Source: Casuarius casuarius
Lineage: Eukaryota; Chordata; Aves; Casuariiformes; Casuariidae
NCBI GenBank assembly: GCA_003342895.1
Contig: PTFA01000020.1
Span: 6,955,085-7,019,084, forward strand
Length of the DNA: 64,000 bases
Direction of reading: 5' to 3'
The notes under the pieces were generated by a model, which did no database searches, was not told the origin of the DNA, and saw nothing but the letters and a program-made list of their open reading frames with translations. Each line of letters opens with the position of its first letter. The first letter of the stretch is position 1. Made by a program: the position numbers and the translations under genes. Below, piece after piece: positions 63,440-64,000 of the stretch.

Positions 63440-64000
63440 CACGAGGTGTCTGCGACGGGGTTTGCTTTGGAGCCAGCCCGAAAGAGCCCGAGGAGGGGGA
63501 TGCGCAGGGGGCTCTCCGGGCCGGGCCGCGTCGCCGGTCGCTCCACCGCCCCAGCTCGGACCGCGGAGGCGGTAAGAGGGGGGACACGGTGCACGGCCCC
63601 TTTTGGCACCTTTTCCTCCCGCTTTTCCCGACCAGGGGTCCGCAGCCAGGGCGGCCTCCGTGGGAGGCACCCCGGGGGCAGGCAGGCCCACGGCGTGGGG
63701 CGCGTGTGGGGCTGACCGTGGGCCCAGCCTGCCCTGGGGGGAGCCACCTCGGCCTGTGCCGCGGCCACGCGAAGGCGGGTGGCGAAACCGGAGCGGTGCC
63801 GGCGTGGGGCGCGCGGGGAGTTGGGCATCCGTGTTCAACGCAAATGCCACCAATAAACGAATAAATAAATAAACAAACAAACAGAAATCGCGGATAAATT
63901 ATGCAGAGGGATTTCTGGATTTCTTTCAAGTAATTAAGTTTCGATTTCTGGCGTTTATTTCAGCGCCAGGCAGCGCGCGGCGCCGCGGCCGGCCGAGGGC
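63440..64000. promoter_or_regulatory. CpG island running off the window edge
   Basis: A GC-rich, CpG-dense block broken by an AATA/AAAC repeat and AT-rich sequence at about 63850-63955, then resuming with gcgcgcggcgccgcgg to the last base. It probably continues into a promoter or first exon beyond the window. No coding exon of a known gene can be read in it. Confidence 0.7.
63852..63883 (+). repeat. (AATA)n/(AAAC)n simple repeat
   Basis: About three AAAT units followed by about three AAAC units, embedded in the terminal CpG-rich region. Confidence 0.85.

Noticed and set aside
63417..63929. Several 100-170 codon frames on both strands near the right end
   Set aside because: All overlap in the same CpG island, are rich in Pro, Arg, Gly and Ala, and match no known gene. 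I checked for a POU4F2 first exon (methionine-rich start, POU domain) and found none.
1..64000. CRISPR arrays, operons, tRNA, rRNA or intact retroviral and LINE elements
   Set aside because: I looked across the window and saw no regular spacer-repeat arrays, no tRNA or rRNA sequence, and no reverse transcriptase, gag or LTR pairs.

Overview
The window looks like vertebrate nuclear DNA, most likely from a bird or another sauropsid. The signs are spliced exons with GT..AG borders, long AT-rich introns, CpG islands, few interspersed repeats apart from old MIR-like fragments, and no operon-like gene packing. The only gene I can name with confidence is SLC10A7 on the minus strand. Three consecutive internal coding exons (2, 3 and 4) are found at 38755-38673, 33377-33241 and 28598-28523. 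Together they encode 97 complete codons plus one glycine codon split across the exon 1/2 junction; a second split glycine codon at the exon 3/4 junction is included in the 97+ count as residue 107. The match to the vertebrate protein is uninterrupted across all three.

Layout. Positions 1-28522 are the 5' part of SLC10A7 intron 4, where I found no exon 5. Positions 28523-38755 carry exons 4, 3 and 2 with introns 3 and 2. Positions 38756 to about 42030 are intron 1. From about 42030 to 43600 there is a CpG island interrupted by 893 undetermined bases (42407-43299), where exon 1 and the promoter most likely lie. Positions 43600-58300 are intergenic, with no recognised gene. Positions 58800-64000 hold a cluster of CpG islands, alternating purine-pyrimidine DNA and AT-rich homeodomain-type motifs, as is typical of the flank of a developmental regulator. 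In human, POU4F2 lies on this side of SLC10A7. No POU4F2 coding sequence is visible here, so that link is inference.

Most open frames are short and probably not genes. A few deserve testing. These are a 63-codon frame at 58301-58492 whose nine arginines are mostly encoded by CGN codons, a 53-codon frame with a strong start context in a CpG island (59034-59195), and a cryptic terminal-exon-like segment inside SLC10A7 intron 3 (29112-29311). The clearest unexplained structural signals are a 54-bp perfect purine-pyrimidine alternation starting with two CACGTG E-boxes (59934-59987), a 37-bp one in intron 1 (40130-40166), and a perfect 13-bp hairpin at 56821-56851. I did not see a convincing new multi-gene system.
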